Shown here piece by piece: positions 48,295 to 55,504 of a stretch of DNA of 64,000 nucleotides (the stretch's first letter is position 1; each line of letters starts with the position of its first letter). A program made the translations under genes and the position numbers. Source of the stretch: Deinococcus cellulosilyticus NBRC 106333 = KACC 11606 (GTDB lineage: Bacteria > Deinococcota > Deinococci > Deinococcales > Deinococcaceae); assembly GCF_007990775.1 (NCBI RefSeq), contig NZ_BJXB01000008.1:124001-188000 (forward strand). Direction: 5' to 3'. The notes under the pieces were generated by a model. That model had not been told where the DNA came from. It saw only the letters and a list, made by a program, of their open reading frames with translations, and did no database searches.

Positions 48295-49179
48295 ATGAAA
48301 CAAGAAAAATTTTCCGCCACGGCCCTGCTCTTCCCGAGTCTGCTGATGGCCCTGATCGTGCTGGGGTACCCGGTGCTGGAACTCCTGAACACCAGCACGC
48401 ACAGCGTCAACAAGTTTTTCAACGTCGGGGATTTTGTCCTCTTTCAGAACTACGTCAACCTGTTTCAGGATGAGTTTTTCCGTGCGGCCCTGCTGCGCAC
48501 CCTCTGGTGGACCCTGGGTGTGGTGGGCGGCACGGTGCTGCTGTCTTTTCCCATTGCCATGATTTTGAACGAGGATTTTCACGGTCAGGCCGTGGCCCGC
48601 ACCATCATCCTGCTGCCCTGGGCGGTGTCCCTGACCATCATGGCAGTGGTGTGGAGGTGGGCTTTAAACGGTGAAAGTGGCCTCCTCAACCTCACCCTGC
48701 AGTCTCTGGGCATCACCAGTGAGCGCATCCAGTGGCTTGCAGAATCCAGCACCAGTTTCCCAATGGCAATTCTGATCGGCATTCTGGTGTCCATTCCCTT
48801 TACGGTGACTGTGCTGCTCGGGGGTCTGAGTTCACTGCCGAAAGACGTGTATGAAGCGGCCCGGGTGGATGGAGCCTCGGGACGCATCATGTTCACGCAC
48901 ATCACCCTGCCGATGATGAAACCCTTTGTGAGCATTGCGGTGGTGCTGAACGTGATTTACGTGTTCAACAGCTTCCCGATCCTGTGGGTCCTCACCGAGG
49001 GGGGTCCGGTGAATTCCACCGATGTGCTGGTGACCTACCTCTACAAAGCCACCAGTGCCAAATTCTTCGGAGATCCGGGCAAGGGTGCAGCCCTGGGCAT
49101 CATCATGCTGATCCTGCTCCTGATTTTCAGCCTGGTCTATGCACGCATTGCCAGAGAGGGGGATGAAGTCCGTGCTTAA
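48295..49179 (+). CDS. Sugar ABC transporter permease (MalF type)
   Basis: This 294-residue permease has six membrane segments and the cytoplasmic EAA loop YEAARVDGASGRIMFTHITLP (residues about 184-204, read in two pieces), which docks the ATPase. The C-terminal part LLLIFSLVYARI is the last helix. AGGAG precedes the ATG at 48295; the open frame upstream runs through the stem-loop region and is not used. Its 3' end overlaps the next permease gene. No ATPase gene follows, so the importer presumably shares an MsmK-type ATPase encoded elsewhere. Confidence 0.94.
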   Translation: MKQEKFSATALLFPSLLMALIVLGYPVLELLNTSTHSVNKFFNVGDFVLFQNYVNLFQDEFFRAALLRTLWWTLGVVGGTVLLSFPIAMILNEDFHGQAVARTIILLPWAVSLTIMAVVWRWALNGESGLLNLTLQSLGITSERIQWLAESSTSFPMAILIGILVSIPFTVTVLLGGLSSLPKDVYEAARVDGASGRIMFTHITLPMMKPFVSIAVVLNVIYVFNSFPILWVLTEGGPVNSTDVLVTYLYKATSAKFFGDPGKGAALGIIMLILLLIFSLVYARIAREGDEVRA

Positions 49180-50062
49180 GACGCCTGCCACCCCATCCAT
49201 TCCCCAGGTCAAATCCCGGAGCAACCTGATGCAATCCAAAGCGTTTCGCAGCCTGATCTACTGGCTGATCCTCAGTCCCATCGTCATCCTGACCCTGTTT
49301 CCCTACGCAGTCATGATCACCACGGCCCTGAAACCCCCCACCGAGGTGTACAGCAACCCGCCCACCTGGTTTGGAAGCCACCTCGAATGGGGGAACTTTG
49401 CGAAAGTGTGGGCACAGGGCTTCGGGCAGAACATGCTGAACAGCATCTGGGTGACGCTTGCTGCCACCTTCCTGGCTTTGCTGGTGAGTTTTCCTGCCGC
49501 CTACAGCCTGAGCCGTTTCAACCATTCTCGCCGTTTTACGGGATTTTTCAGGCAGTTTCTGCTGGTGACCCAGATGGTCAGTCCGATCATCATCACGGTG
49601 GGGATCTTCAAGGTGATTGCCAGCCTGAAACTGATTGACAGCTTCACTCCCCTGATCCTGATTTACGCCACCTTCAACATAGCGTTTTGCACCTGGATGT
49701 TGCAGAGCTACTTCAACACCATTCCTGGAGAACTTGAAGAGGCCGCCTGGATTGACGGGTGTTCCAGATTCCAGAGTTTCACCACCATCTTCCTGCCTCT
49801 GGCCCTGCCTGCCACAGCCATTGCTGCACTTTTCAGCTTCATCTACTGCTGGAATGAATTCGTGCTGGCCTTCCTCGTTCTGCGCACCCCTGAACATGCC
49901 ACCATCACCATGCGGGTGTTCAGTCTGGTGGGGGGACGTTACACGGTGGAGTGGGAGCAGGTCATGGCTGCTGCGGTGCTTGCCACCATCCCGATGGTCC
50001 TGATGTTCGTGTTTCTGCAGCGGCAGATCATCCGGGGTCTGGCGATGGGGTCCATCAAGTGA
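49163..50062 (+). CDS. Sugar ABC transporter permease (MalG type)
   Basis: This 299-residue permease has six membrane segments, with the EAA loop EEAAWIDGCSRFQSFTTIFLP (read in two pieces, about residues 193-213). The final helix is PMVLMFVFLQRQIIRGLAMG, ending in the GxxK typical of MalG-like permeases. I start at the ATG at 49163, inside the end of the previous permease; an ATG at 49229 with GGAG 7 nt upstream is a good alternative that would shorten the protein by 22 residues. A terminator follows at 50098. Confidence 0.93.
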   Translation: MKSVLKTPATPSIPQVKSRSNLMQSKAFRSLIYWLILSPIVILTLFPYAVMITTALKPPTEVYSNPPTWFGSHLEWGNFAKVWAQGFGQNMLNSIWVTLAATFLALLVSFPAAYSLSRFNHSRRFTGFFRQFLLVTQMVSPIIITVGIFKVIASLKLIDSFTPLILIYATFNIAFCTWMLQSYFNTIPGELEEAAWIDGCSRFQSFTTIFLPLALPATAIAALFSFIYCWNEFVLAFLVLRTPEHATITMRVFSLVGGRYTVEWEQVMAAAVLATIPMVLMFVFLQRQIIRGLAMGSIK

Positions 50063-50097
50063 CCTTCATTTGAACCCTCTAAAAACAAGCTCTTCTC

Positions 50098-50133
50098 ACA
50101 GAACAGGCAGAAAACCTGTTCTGTCTTTATTTT
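50098..50133 (+). terminator. Terminator of the sugar transporter operon
   Basis: ACAGAACAGG and CCTGTTCTGT form a 10-bp stem followed by CTTTATTTT. Confidence 0.85.
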
Positions 50134-50292
50134 CGCTTTATAAACTGTACTGCAGAACCCACAAGATGGAACTTTCGCAACCCTCACAGGCTCTAAGAGA
50201 CAGCTAAAGAAAGGGTCAAGCTGGGCTTCAACTTCGCTTCAGTCTCAGCCCGTAGCTTGTTATAGGAAGGCTTCTGGAGCCAGGAGGAATGC

Positions 50293-50742
50293 ATGAGACG
50301 CATCAGTGCAGCGTTCACAGATCCACAGAAAGCAAGAAATGCGCTTGAACACCTGGGAAGCAACCCCCAGATGAAAATCAACATCAGGAAACTCAGTGTC
50401 ACCGATCCCCGACTGCACCAGCAGGACGTGGGATTTGCCATCCTGTATGGCGTGCTGATCGGCACCATCGTTGGCCTTCTGGTCGGTTTTGTGGGATTTT
50501 TCAGTGTGGGGGGCAGTCTGGGCAACCTGCTGCTGATCAGCACCATTCTGGGCATGGTCAATGGGGCCGTGATCGGCAGTGTGGTGGATGCCGGAACCAA
50601 GCGTTCCCTGGCCCACCAGATTGACATGCTGCGCAAGAATGGTGCCCTGCTGATCGATGTGCAGGCCGAAGATGTTTTCGCAGAAACAGAAGCCTACCAG
50701 CAGTTCACCCGCAATCAGGGTGTGATTCTGCAGAGCAAATGA
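50293..50742 (+). CDS. Stress-protein-like small membrane protein with glycine-rich segment
   Basis: This 149-residue protein starts with a ferredoxin-like stretch (AFTDPQKARNALEHLG). Two hydrophobic Gly-rich segments follow (VGFAILYGVLIGTIVGLLVGFVGF and GNLLLISTILGMVNGAVIGSVV, read in pieces) that look like a glycine-zipper hairpin, and then a soluble tail (LIDVQAEDVFAETEAYQQF). The layout is that of the general-stress-protein 17M-like group; the function is unknown. AGGAGG precedes the ATG, and a strong terminator follows. Confidence 0.78.
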   Translation: MRRISAAFTDPQKARNALEHLGSNPQMKINIRKLSVTDPRLHQQDVGFAILYGVLIGTIVGLLVGFVGFFSVGGSLGNLLLISTILGMVNGAVIGSVVDAGTKRSLAHQIDMLRKNGALLIDVQAEDVFAETEAYQQFTRNQGVILQSK

Positions 50743-50755
50743 ACCTGCGTGCCAG

Positions 50756-50787
50756 AAAGACCTGTCTGAAAATGACAGGTCTTTTTC
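50756..50787 (+). terminator. Terminator of the stress-protein-like gene
   Basis: AAAGACCTGTC and GACAGGTCTTT close a 7-nt loop and are followed by TT. Confidence 0.88.
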
Positions 50788-50813
50788 ATTGACGGGGAAG
50801 TAGAATCAGGCAG

Positions 50814-51020
50814 ATGGCAGAACAGGGCAACATCATTCACTGCACCTGTGGCAGACAATGGCGTTTTCGGTGGAGCCAGAGAGGGCACATGGTGTATTGC
50901 AAACCCCGACCTTTCCTGGGCATTGTTTTTGGCTGGAAACTCTGGAAAGGCGGCTTCTGGCATGATCCCATCCCCAAATTCCGCTGTTTCTGTGGCCGCA
51001 ACCTGCGCAATGTGCGCTGA
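50814..51020 (+). CDS. Small Cys-rich protein (68 aa)
   Basis: This 68-residue basic protein has HCTCGRQW near the N-terminus, a single Cys (YCKPRPF) and RCFCGRN near the C-terminus. The two CxC pairs could hold one zinc ion. Trp and Phe are frequent. TAGAAT (50801-50806) lies 7 nt before the ATG without a ribosome-binding site, so it would be leaderless. I know no family; the gene is short, and the leaderless promoter and the paired cysteines are the main support. Confidence 0.6.
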   Translation: MAEQGNIIHCTCGRQWRFRWSQRGHMVYCKPRPFLGIVFGWKLWKGGFWHDPIPKFRCFCGRNLRNVR

Positions 51021-51722
51021 TCAGAGGCTGTTCAGAAACTCCAGGGTGGTCTTCTGGTAATCCTCGGCCATGCCACTGGTGATGAGTCCACTCGCCCCGT
51101 GAATGCCCACTTTTGGAATGTACATGGCCTTGCGGGTGCTGCCAATCAGCGGAAGCAACTGCCCCGGAAACCCTGTTTCGTTTTCTGGCATGATCATCAG
51201 CACAGGGGCCGCAATTTTCGGGGCGTATTTGATGACCTCCTGCGTGAGGTCCAGATCAGGACTCACTGGAGAATAGGCGACCACTCCCTGCACCTCATCT
51301 GGATGAAGTCCGGCATAATCCAGCACCATGGCTCCAGAAGTGCTGCTCCCGGAGAGGATCACCTTCTTGAGTCCTGTTTTCTGCTGAATCCAGCGAACCG
51401 CTGTTTCCACATCCACAAAAGCATCAAAAATGTCCGTGCTGCTGGCTTTTGTGAGGTTCTGGCACAGGCCATTGCTGGCTCCAATGCGCAGGTCCACGGC
51501 AATGGTGGCAAAACCCTCTGCTGCCAGTTTTTCAGGGAAGTTGCCATATTCGCAGGTGTTCGCACGTAAACTGTGCAGCAGAACAATGGCTGCTTTTGGG
51601 GTCCCTTCGGGGGCGTAATACTTCAGGTGAATGCTGCTGCCCTCATCGGTCTTCACCATGTGGGATTCCAGGGCGGATGCAGTGCAGCAAAAGGCCAGGG
51701 CAAGAGTCAGCCAGTTTTTCAT
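51021..51722 (-). CDS. Exported alpha/beta-hydrolase
   Basis: This 233-residue protein has a signal peptide (residues 1-18) and an alpha/beta-hydrolase fold: AAIVLLHSLRANTCEYGNFP, then TIAVDLRIGASNG, and the nucleophile elbow ILSGSSTSGAMVLDYA. In the elbow the usual GxSxG reads G-S-S-T-S, so the last Gly is changed. The acid could be Asp/Glu in MPENETG and the His is in VGIHGASG. It may be an esterase or dienelactone-hydrolase-like enzyme. The palindromic ATATCG sites just upstream suggest regulation. Confidence 0.82.
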   Translation of the reverse strand: MKNWLTLALAFCCTASALESHMVKTDEGSSIHLKYYAPEGTPKAAIVLLHSLRANTCEYGNFPEKLAAEGFATIAVDLRIGASNGLCQNLTKASSTDIFDAFVDVETAVRWIQQKTGLKKVILSGSSTSGAMVLDYAGLHPDEVQGVVAYSPVSPDLDLTQEVIKYAPKIAAPVLMIMPENETGFPGQLLPLIGSTRKAMYIPKVGIHGASGLITSGMAEDYQKTTLEFLNSL

Positions 51723-51745
51723 AAGACTCCTCAGGGGTTGAATTT

Positions 51746-51780
51746 TGATATAGAAATACGATATCGCTTTTCGATATTGA
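51746..51780. promoter_or_regulatory. GATAT/ATATCG repeats upstream of the exported hydrolase
   Basis: GATAT (51747-51751), CGATATCG (51760-51767, a perfect palindrome) and CGATAT (51772-51777) recur at 12-13 bp spacing, about one helical turn. They could be a multi-site operator; the core resembles the PadR palindrome at 3141. Confidence 0.45.
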
Positions 51781-51816
51781 TTGCAATCCCCTGCGCAGGT
51801 TCGCTTTCTGCAAATC

Positions 51817-51905
51817 GGGCGAGCCAGCGGCCCGCCCCTACAGATGGTCGTCCCATACCCTTCTGCGTTCTGCGTGTCTCACCTTCAGCCTTCTGCCCTC
51901 AGATG
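51817..51905. repeat. REP-like hairpin and heptamer block in reverse orientation
   Basis: GGGCGAGCC...CGCCCCTACA (51817-51842) is the REP-like element on the minus strand. TTCTGCG twice and TTCAGCC, TTCTGCC (51871-51897) are reversed GCAGAAG/GGCTGAA heptamers. The block reaches the stop codon of the next gene. Confidence 0.75.
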
Positions 51906-52693
51906 TAAATCTTCAACGCATCCTGCAACCTGTCCTGCACCGCCAGATGGGCCGCTTTCGGGTACCAGGGCAGGTGACCGCATCTCTGCAACTGGATCTC
52001 CAGCACCCTCTGCAACGCTCTGGGAACAGGCATCCCCTCAAATTCATCCAGAAGTTTGCCCAGATCAGGGTGGGTGGTTTCAATTCTGCGGAACACATCC
52101 AGGTTGTCCATGCGGTGGTGTTTCGGCTGGCCTTCCACGATGGGGAGGTTCTTGTACATGTAGATGAAACTGCGCAGCACCCCGTTCAGAAAGACTTCAC
52201 GGCCACTGGCCCGCTCTCCCCTGGCGTAACGGCCCATCGAGATGATGCTGCAGGTCAGCACCTTCCCGACATGGTGCCGCAAGTCCTTCTCCTGGGGCAC
52301 CTGCTCTCTGGCACAATGCCTGAGGATCTCTGCGAGGTTCCCTTTGTCCACCATCAGGCTGTAGGCATTCACCCGTGCGTACCTGTAGAGTTCATCTTCA
52401 CTGAACACAGCAAATTCCAGCAGGTGCCCCGTGTCACTGATCACCTGAACCCCGTGGTCGGTGTCCTGAAATCCCAGCTCAATGTTGAAACCCTCAGGAA
52501 GCCAGGAGAGGTCCTCACGGAAATGCTGCTGCAGGCCTTCCTTCGAGATCAGAAAAAAATCGTGGTCGCTCCAGCGGTCCTGTCTGCTGCTGTCCGAGGC
52601 AGATCCCAGAAACACCAGTCCAATCAGGTCTGGATGCTCTGCGGTTCTGGCAGCCAGCCTCTCTTTGAAAGCCTGAAATTCCTCTTTGTTCAT
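51899..52693 (-). CDS. Nucleotidyltransferase (aminoglycoside adenylyltransferase-like)
   Basis: This 264-residue protein has the nucleotidyltransferase core FLGSASDSSRQDRWSDHDFF (residues about 28-47): a GS pair followed by two carboxylates (DHD) that bind metal. The rest is helical, resembling streptomycin adenylyltransferases and related NTases. It could modify an antibiotic, but many such proteins have no known substrate. AAGGTGGG lies before the ATG. The stop codon is inside a heptamer repeat, so the last residues may have been shaped by the repeat. Confidence 0.82.
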   Translation of the reverse strand: MNKEEFQAFKERLAARTAEHPDLIGLVFLGSASDSSRQDRWSDHDFFLISKEGLQQHFREDLSWLPEGFNIELGFQDTDHGVQVISDTGHLLEFAVFSEDELYRYARVNAYSLMVDKGNLAEILRHCAREQVPQEKDLRHHVGKVLTCSIISMGRYARGERASGREVFLNGVLRSFIYMYKNLPIVEGQPKHHRMDNLDVFRRIETTHPDLGKLLDEFEGMPVPRALQRVLEIQLQRCGHLPWYPKAAHLAVQDRLQDALKIYI

Positions 52694-52749
52694 GTGCCCA
52701 CCTTAAACCCTCACACGCTGGAGACTTCAAGCCCCACCCAGGTCTGACA

Positions 52750-53670
52750 TCAGGGCAGGGTTTGGGGTTCCACCTGATAGAACACATGGGTGATCCACAT
52801 GGCCGGATCGGTCTCATGCCAGGGGCCCACCTCGAAATGCTCAAAACAGATGGGGCCAAAAGTCAGTCCGTGTTGCTGGGCAGATTTCACCACCGCCTGA
52901 TGGGCCAGGTGCAGGGGTTCATAAGGGCCATTGTGGGTGGTTTTCAGGTAAGGGCCACCGGGCAGAATGGCATGATGGAGCGGCAGTCGAACAGACCCCG
53001 TGGCTTCCTGCACCTGCATTCCAAAGGTCACCTCAAAAGCCCTGGGATTGAGGACCCGCTGGTGTTCCAGCAGGCCCTGCATGCGCTCGGGGTCCAGTGC
53101 ATTTTTCTGAATGGCAAAAAGGCTTCCTGAGGGCCCACTGGACATGGGTGAGAGTTTTTCGATGGCCTCCAGACGGTAACGCTCGATGTCTTTCAGGCCT
53201 GAAATGGTGGAGTAGGCAATCAGGGTCCGGTCCTGCAAAAAAACCTGCTCCACAGGGTAATTCTGTTTTTCCAGAGACACCTGATCCAGTTGCTGCAAAA
53301 TGCGCTGATGGGTCTGGATCTGGCCCATGATGTGCTTGCGGTGCTTTTCCAGAATCTCTTTCGTCAGCTCTGGACTGTCACTGGCCAGAATCTGCCGGAT
53401 GTCCTCCAGAGAAAGCTCCAGGGAACGCAACATGCGGATGCGTTCGGCCATCTCGAACTGTTCGGGCTGGTAGTAGCGATAACCTGTGTCTGGATCGGTG
53501 TAAAGAGGTCGAAAAAGCCCCACCTGATCATAAAACCGCAAGGACCGCACCGAGATGCGGGTCAGTTGCGAGAACTTCCCGATGGACAGCTTGGGCGTGT
53601 GCAGGTCTGGTTTCAGAGGTCCACCCTTTGCAGCGGCGCTTTTTTCAGGATGCCCTGGCGGTGGTACCAT
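52750..53670 (-). CDS. MerR-family regulator with GyrI-like effector domain (BmrR type)
   Basis: This is a 306-residue regulator with a MerR helix-turn-helix (IGKFSQLTRISVRSLRFYDQ and TGYRYYQPEQFEMAERIRML), a dimerisation coiled coil (about residues 100-145), and a C-terminal GyrI-like domain (about 155-300, HNGPYEPLHLAHQAVVKSAQ) that binds lipophilic drugs in BmrR. The first 25 residues lie inside the end of the epimerase gene, with no ribosome-binding site; no better start is available before SIGKF, so translation is probably coupled to the epimerase. The regulated gene is not obvious, though the epimerase itself is a candidate. Confidence 0.85.
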   Translation of the reverse strand: MVPPPGHPEKSAAAKGGPLKPDLHTPKLSIGKFSQLTRISVRSLRFYDQVGLFRPLYTDPDTGYRYYQPEQFEMAERIRMLRSLELSLEDIRQILASDSPELTKEILEKHRKHIMGQIQTHQRILQQLDQVSLEKQNYPVEQVFLQDRTLIAYSTISGLKDIERYRLEAIEKLSPMSSGPSGSLFAIQKNALDPERMQGLLEHQRVLNPRAFEVTFGMQVQEATGSVRLPLHHAILPGGPYLKTTHNGPYEPLHLAHQAVVKSAQQHGLTFGPICFEHFEVGPWHETDPAMWITHVFYQVEPQTLP

Positions 53671-54611
53671 TCCAGGGTTCTGGGCAGGCCCACCTCCACA
53701 GGGGTGTACTCCAGGCCCAGTTCACGCACGGCTTTTGAACCATCTGTATGAATCCCATGTCTGCTGATCCGCACCATGTCCACGGGAACCCAGGGCGGCC
53801 TCCGGGTGATTTTGGACAGGCCTTCCAGCAGGTACCCCAGCCCCAGGGTGAGGTGATAAGGCAACTCCATCACCGGTCCCATGCCCATCAGTTTGCGGCC
53901 CAGATTCATGTAGTCTTTCACCCGCATGGCCGGGCCAGACAGCAGGTAACGTTCCCCCACCTGTCCTTTTTCTGCGGCCAGGATGTGCCCTCTTGCCACA
54001 TCATCAATGTAGACATAGTTGTAGGTGCCATCCACCACACCCGGCAACTGGCCTTTCAGGATCTGCAGCAAAAGCTGCCCTGTGGGCTTGAAATCCCCTG
54101 GACCATACACATTCCCGGGATTCACAATCACCACAGGAAGGCCCTTCTGAACAAATGAAAGGGCCACCCGTTCAGATTCCACCTTGGCCTGTTCATACAC
54201 GGCGTAATGGTAACCCCGATGCACGGTCTCTTCGGTGCCCACTGTCCCTGGGGCCTCACCGATGGTGTTGTAACTGCTGGTGTAGACCACCCTTTTGACC
54301 CCGGCGTCCAGGGCGGCCTGCAGCACATTTTTTGTGCCTTCCACAGCGATGCGGATGATGTCGGATTTGTTCGGCATCCACATGTCATAGACTGCGGCCA
54401 CATGGTACAGGACGTCCACCCCCCGCATGGCCGACTTCACGCTTGCAGCGTCCAGCACATCCCCCTTCACCACCTCGACCCCGAGGGCCTTCAGGGGGTG
54501 TGCTTTTTCAGGGGTGCGGGCCAGCACCCGAATGCTGCGATGGTCTTTCAGGAGGTGTTGCACCAGTGCCCCACCCACGAATCCGGTCCCACCAGTCACC
54601 AGAATGGTCAT
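53613..54611 (-). CDS. NAD-dependent epimerase/dehydratase (extended SDR)
   Basis: This 332-residue short-chain dehydrogenase has the nucleotide motif TGGTGFVGGALVQHLL (residues about 6-21), DVLYHVAAVYDMW, and the catalytic YAVYEQAK (YxxxK, about 141-148). VNPGNVYGPGDFKP follows. The pattern resembles dihydroflavonol-4-reductase-like and hopanoid-associated HpnA proteins. The substrate is unknown. TACACT (54618-54623, minus strand) lies 6 nt before the ATG at 54611, so the mRNA appears leaderless. The MerR-type gene begins inside its 3' end. Confidence 0.88.
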   Translation of the reverse strand: MTILVTGGTGFVGGALVQHLLKDHRSIRVLARTPEKAHPLKALGVEVVKGDVLDAASVKSAMRGVDVLYHVAAVYDMWMPNKSDIIRIAVEGTKNVLQAALDAGVKRVVYTSSYNTIGEAPGTVGTEETVHRGYHYAVYEQAKVESERVALSFVQKGLPVVIVNPGNVYGPGDFKPTGQLLLQILKGQLPGVVDGTYNYVYIDDVARGHILAAEKGQVGERYLLSGPAMRVKDYMNLGRKLMGMGPVMELPYHLTLGLGYLLEGLSKITRRPPWVPVDMVRISRHGIHTDGSKAVRELGLEYTPVEVGLPRTLEWYHRQGILKKAPLQRVDL

Positions 54612-54663
54612 GTTAGAAGTGTACAGTCCCACTGTGCACATTTCGGTGAGCATCCTCCACCAT

Positions 54664-54691
54664 CAAAAACAGGAGGGCCTTGACCCTCCTG
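54664..54691 (-). terminator. Terminator of xpt
   Basis: CAGGAGGG and CCCTCCTG form the stem; on the minus strand five T follow. Confidence 0.87.
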
Positions 54692-54707
54692 CCAGCTTTC
54701 CGAAAGT

Positions 54708-55277
54708 TCACCGGACCTTGATTTTTCCATCATCCAGGCTGTCAATGATCGCCAGACTGTAGATCTCAATGCCCAGGCTCTCCAGCAAGGTGCGCCCCCC
54801 TTCAAAACTCTTCTCGATGATGGTCCCGATCCCCACAAGCTGGGCTCCGGCCTGCTCCACGATGTCCACCAGGGCCTTGATGGTCACCCCACGGGCCAGG
54901 AAGTCATCAATGATCAGCACCCGGTCTTCTGGGGCAATGTAATCCGAACTGACACTCAGGGTCACCACATCCCCCTTGGTGCGGCTCACCGCACTCGCCT
55001 GATAGGTGGTGCCATTCATGGTCACAGGCTTCTTCTTGCGGGCATACACCACCGGAAGGTTCATCACCAGGCCTGTCGCATATGCAGGGGCAATCCCACT
55101 CACTTCTGCCGTCAGAATGCGGGTCGCCCCGTAATCCTGAAAGTGCGCGGCAAAATGCTCGCCCATTTCACGGGTGAGTTGCGGGTCCAGCTGGTGGTTG
55201 ATGAACGCATCCACCTTGAGGATGCCACTCCCGAGGCTCTGGCCTTCACTGAGAATACGGTCTTTGAGGCTCTGCAT
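54708..55277 (-). CDS. xpt: Xanthine phosphoribosyltransferase
   Basis: This 189-residue enzyme salvages xanthine to XMP. The N-terminus LKDRILSEGQSLGSGILKVD and DAFINHQLDPQL are Xpt hallmarks, and VLIIDDFLARGVTIKALVDI is the PRPP-binding loop. TATACT (55285-55290, minus strand) lies 7 nt before the ATG. A transcript starting there would have no leader, so the guanine riboswitch that controls xpt in many Firmicutes cannot be present. A terminator follows. Confidence 0.95.
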   Translation of the reverse strand: MQSLKDRILSEGQSLGSGILKVDAFINHQLDPQLTREMGEHFAAHFQDYGATRILTAEVSGIAPAYATGLVMNLPVVYARKKKPVTMNGTTYQASAVSRTKGDVVTLSVSSDYIAPEDRVLIIDDFLARGVTIKALVDIVEQAGAQLVGIGTIIEKSFEGGRTLLESLGIEIYSLAIIDSLDDGKIKVR

Positions 55278-55291
55278 CTTGAACAGTATAA

Positions 55292-55401
55292 GGCTGAGGG
55301 CAGAAGGCTGAGGGCAGAAGACAGAAGGTGAATGTAAACCCTATTGCCTTGCTCGACTGGAAGTCACATGGGGATTGTAGGGGCGAGCCGTCGGCTCGCC
55401 C
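55292..55401. repeat. Heptamer block and REP-like hairpin upstream of xpt
   Basis: Five units in register, GGCTGAG, GGCAGAA, GGCTGAG, GGCAGAA, GACAGAA (55292-55326), begin directly behind the xpt -10 box. At 55375-55401 lies TTGTAGGGGCGAGCC with its complement GGCTCGCCC around GTC. The remaining 100 bp up to the ftsH terminator contain no gene. Confidence 0.8.
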
Positions 55402-55447
55402 TCTATTGCCAGCCCTCTCAACAAAACCCAGAAAAGAAAGCTGTGAC

Positions 55448-55475
55448 AAAAAAATCCTCCCCTGACAGGGGAGGA
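55448..55475 (-). terminator. Terminator of ftsH copy 2
   Basis: TCCTCCCC and GGGGAGGA form the stem; on the minus strand seven T follow. Confidence 0.87.
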
Positions 55476-55504
55476 CCGGGCGAAGCTCGCGGTGGGGTGG
55501 GGAG

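Noticed and set aside
55278..55504. Purine riboswitch upstream of xpt
   Set aside because: The -10 box is 7 nt before the ATG, leaving no leader. The upstream DNA is made of heptamer and REP-like repeats without the conserved purine-aptamer loops.
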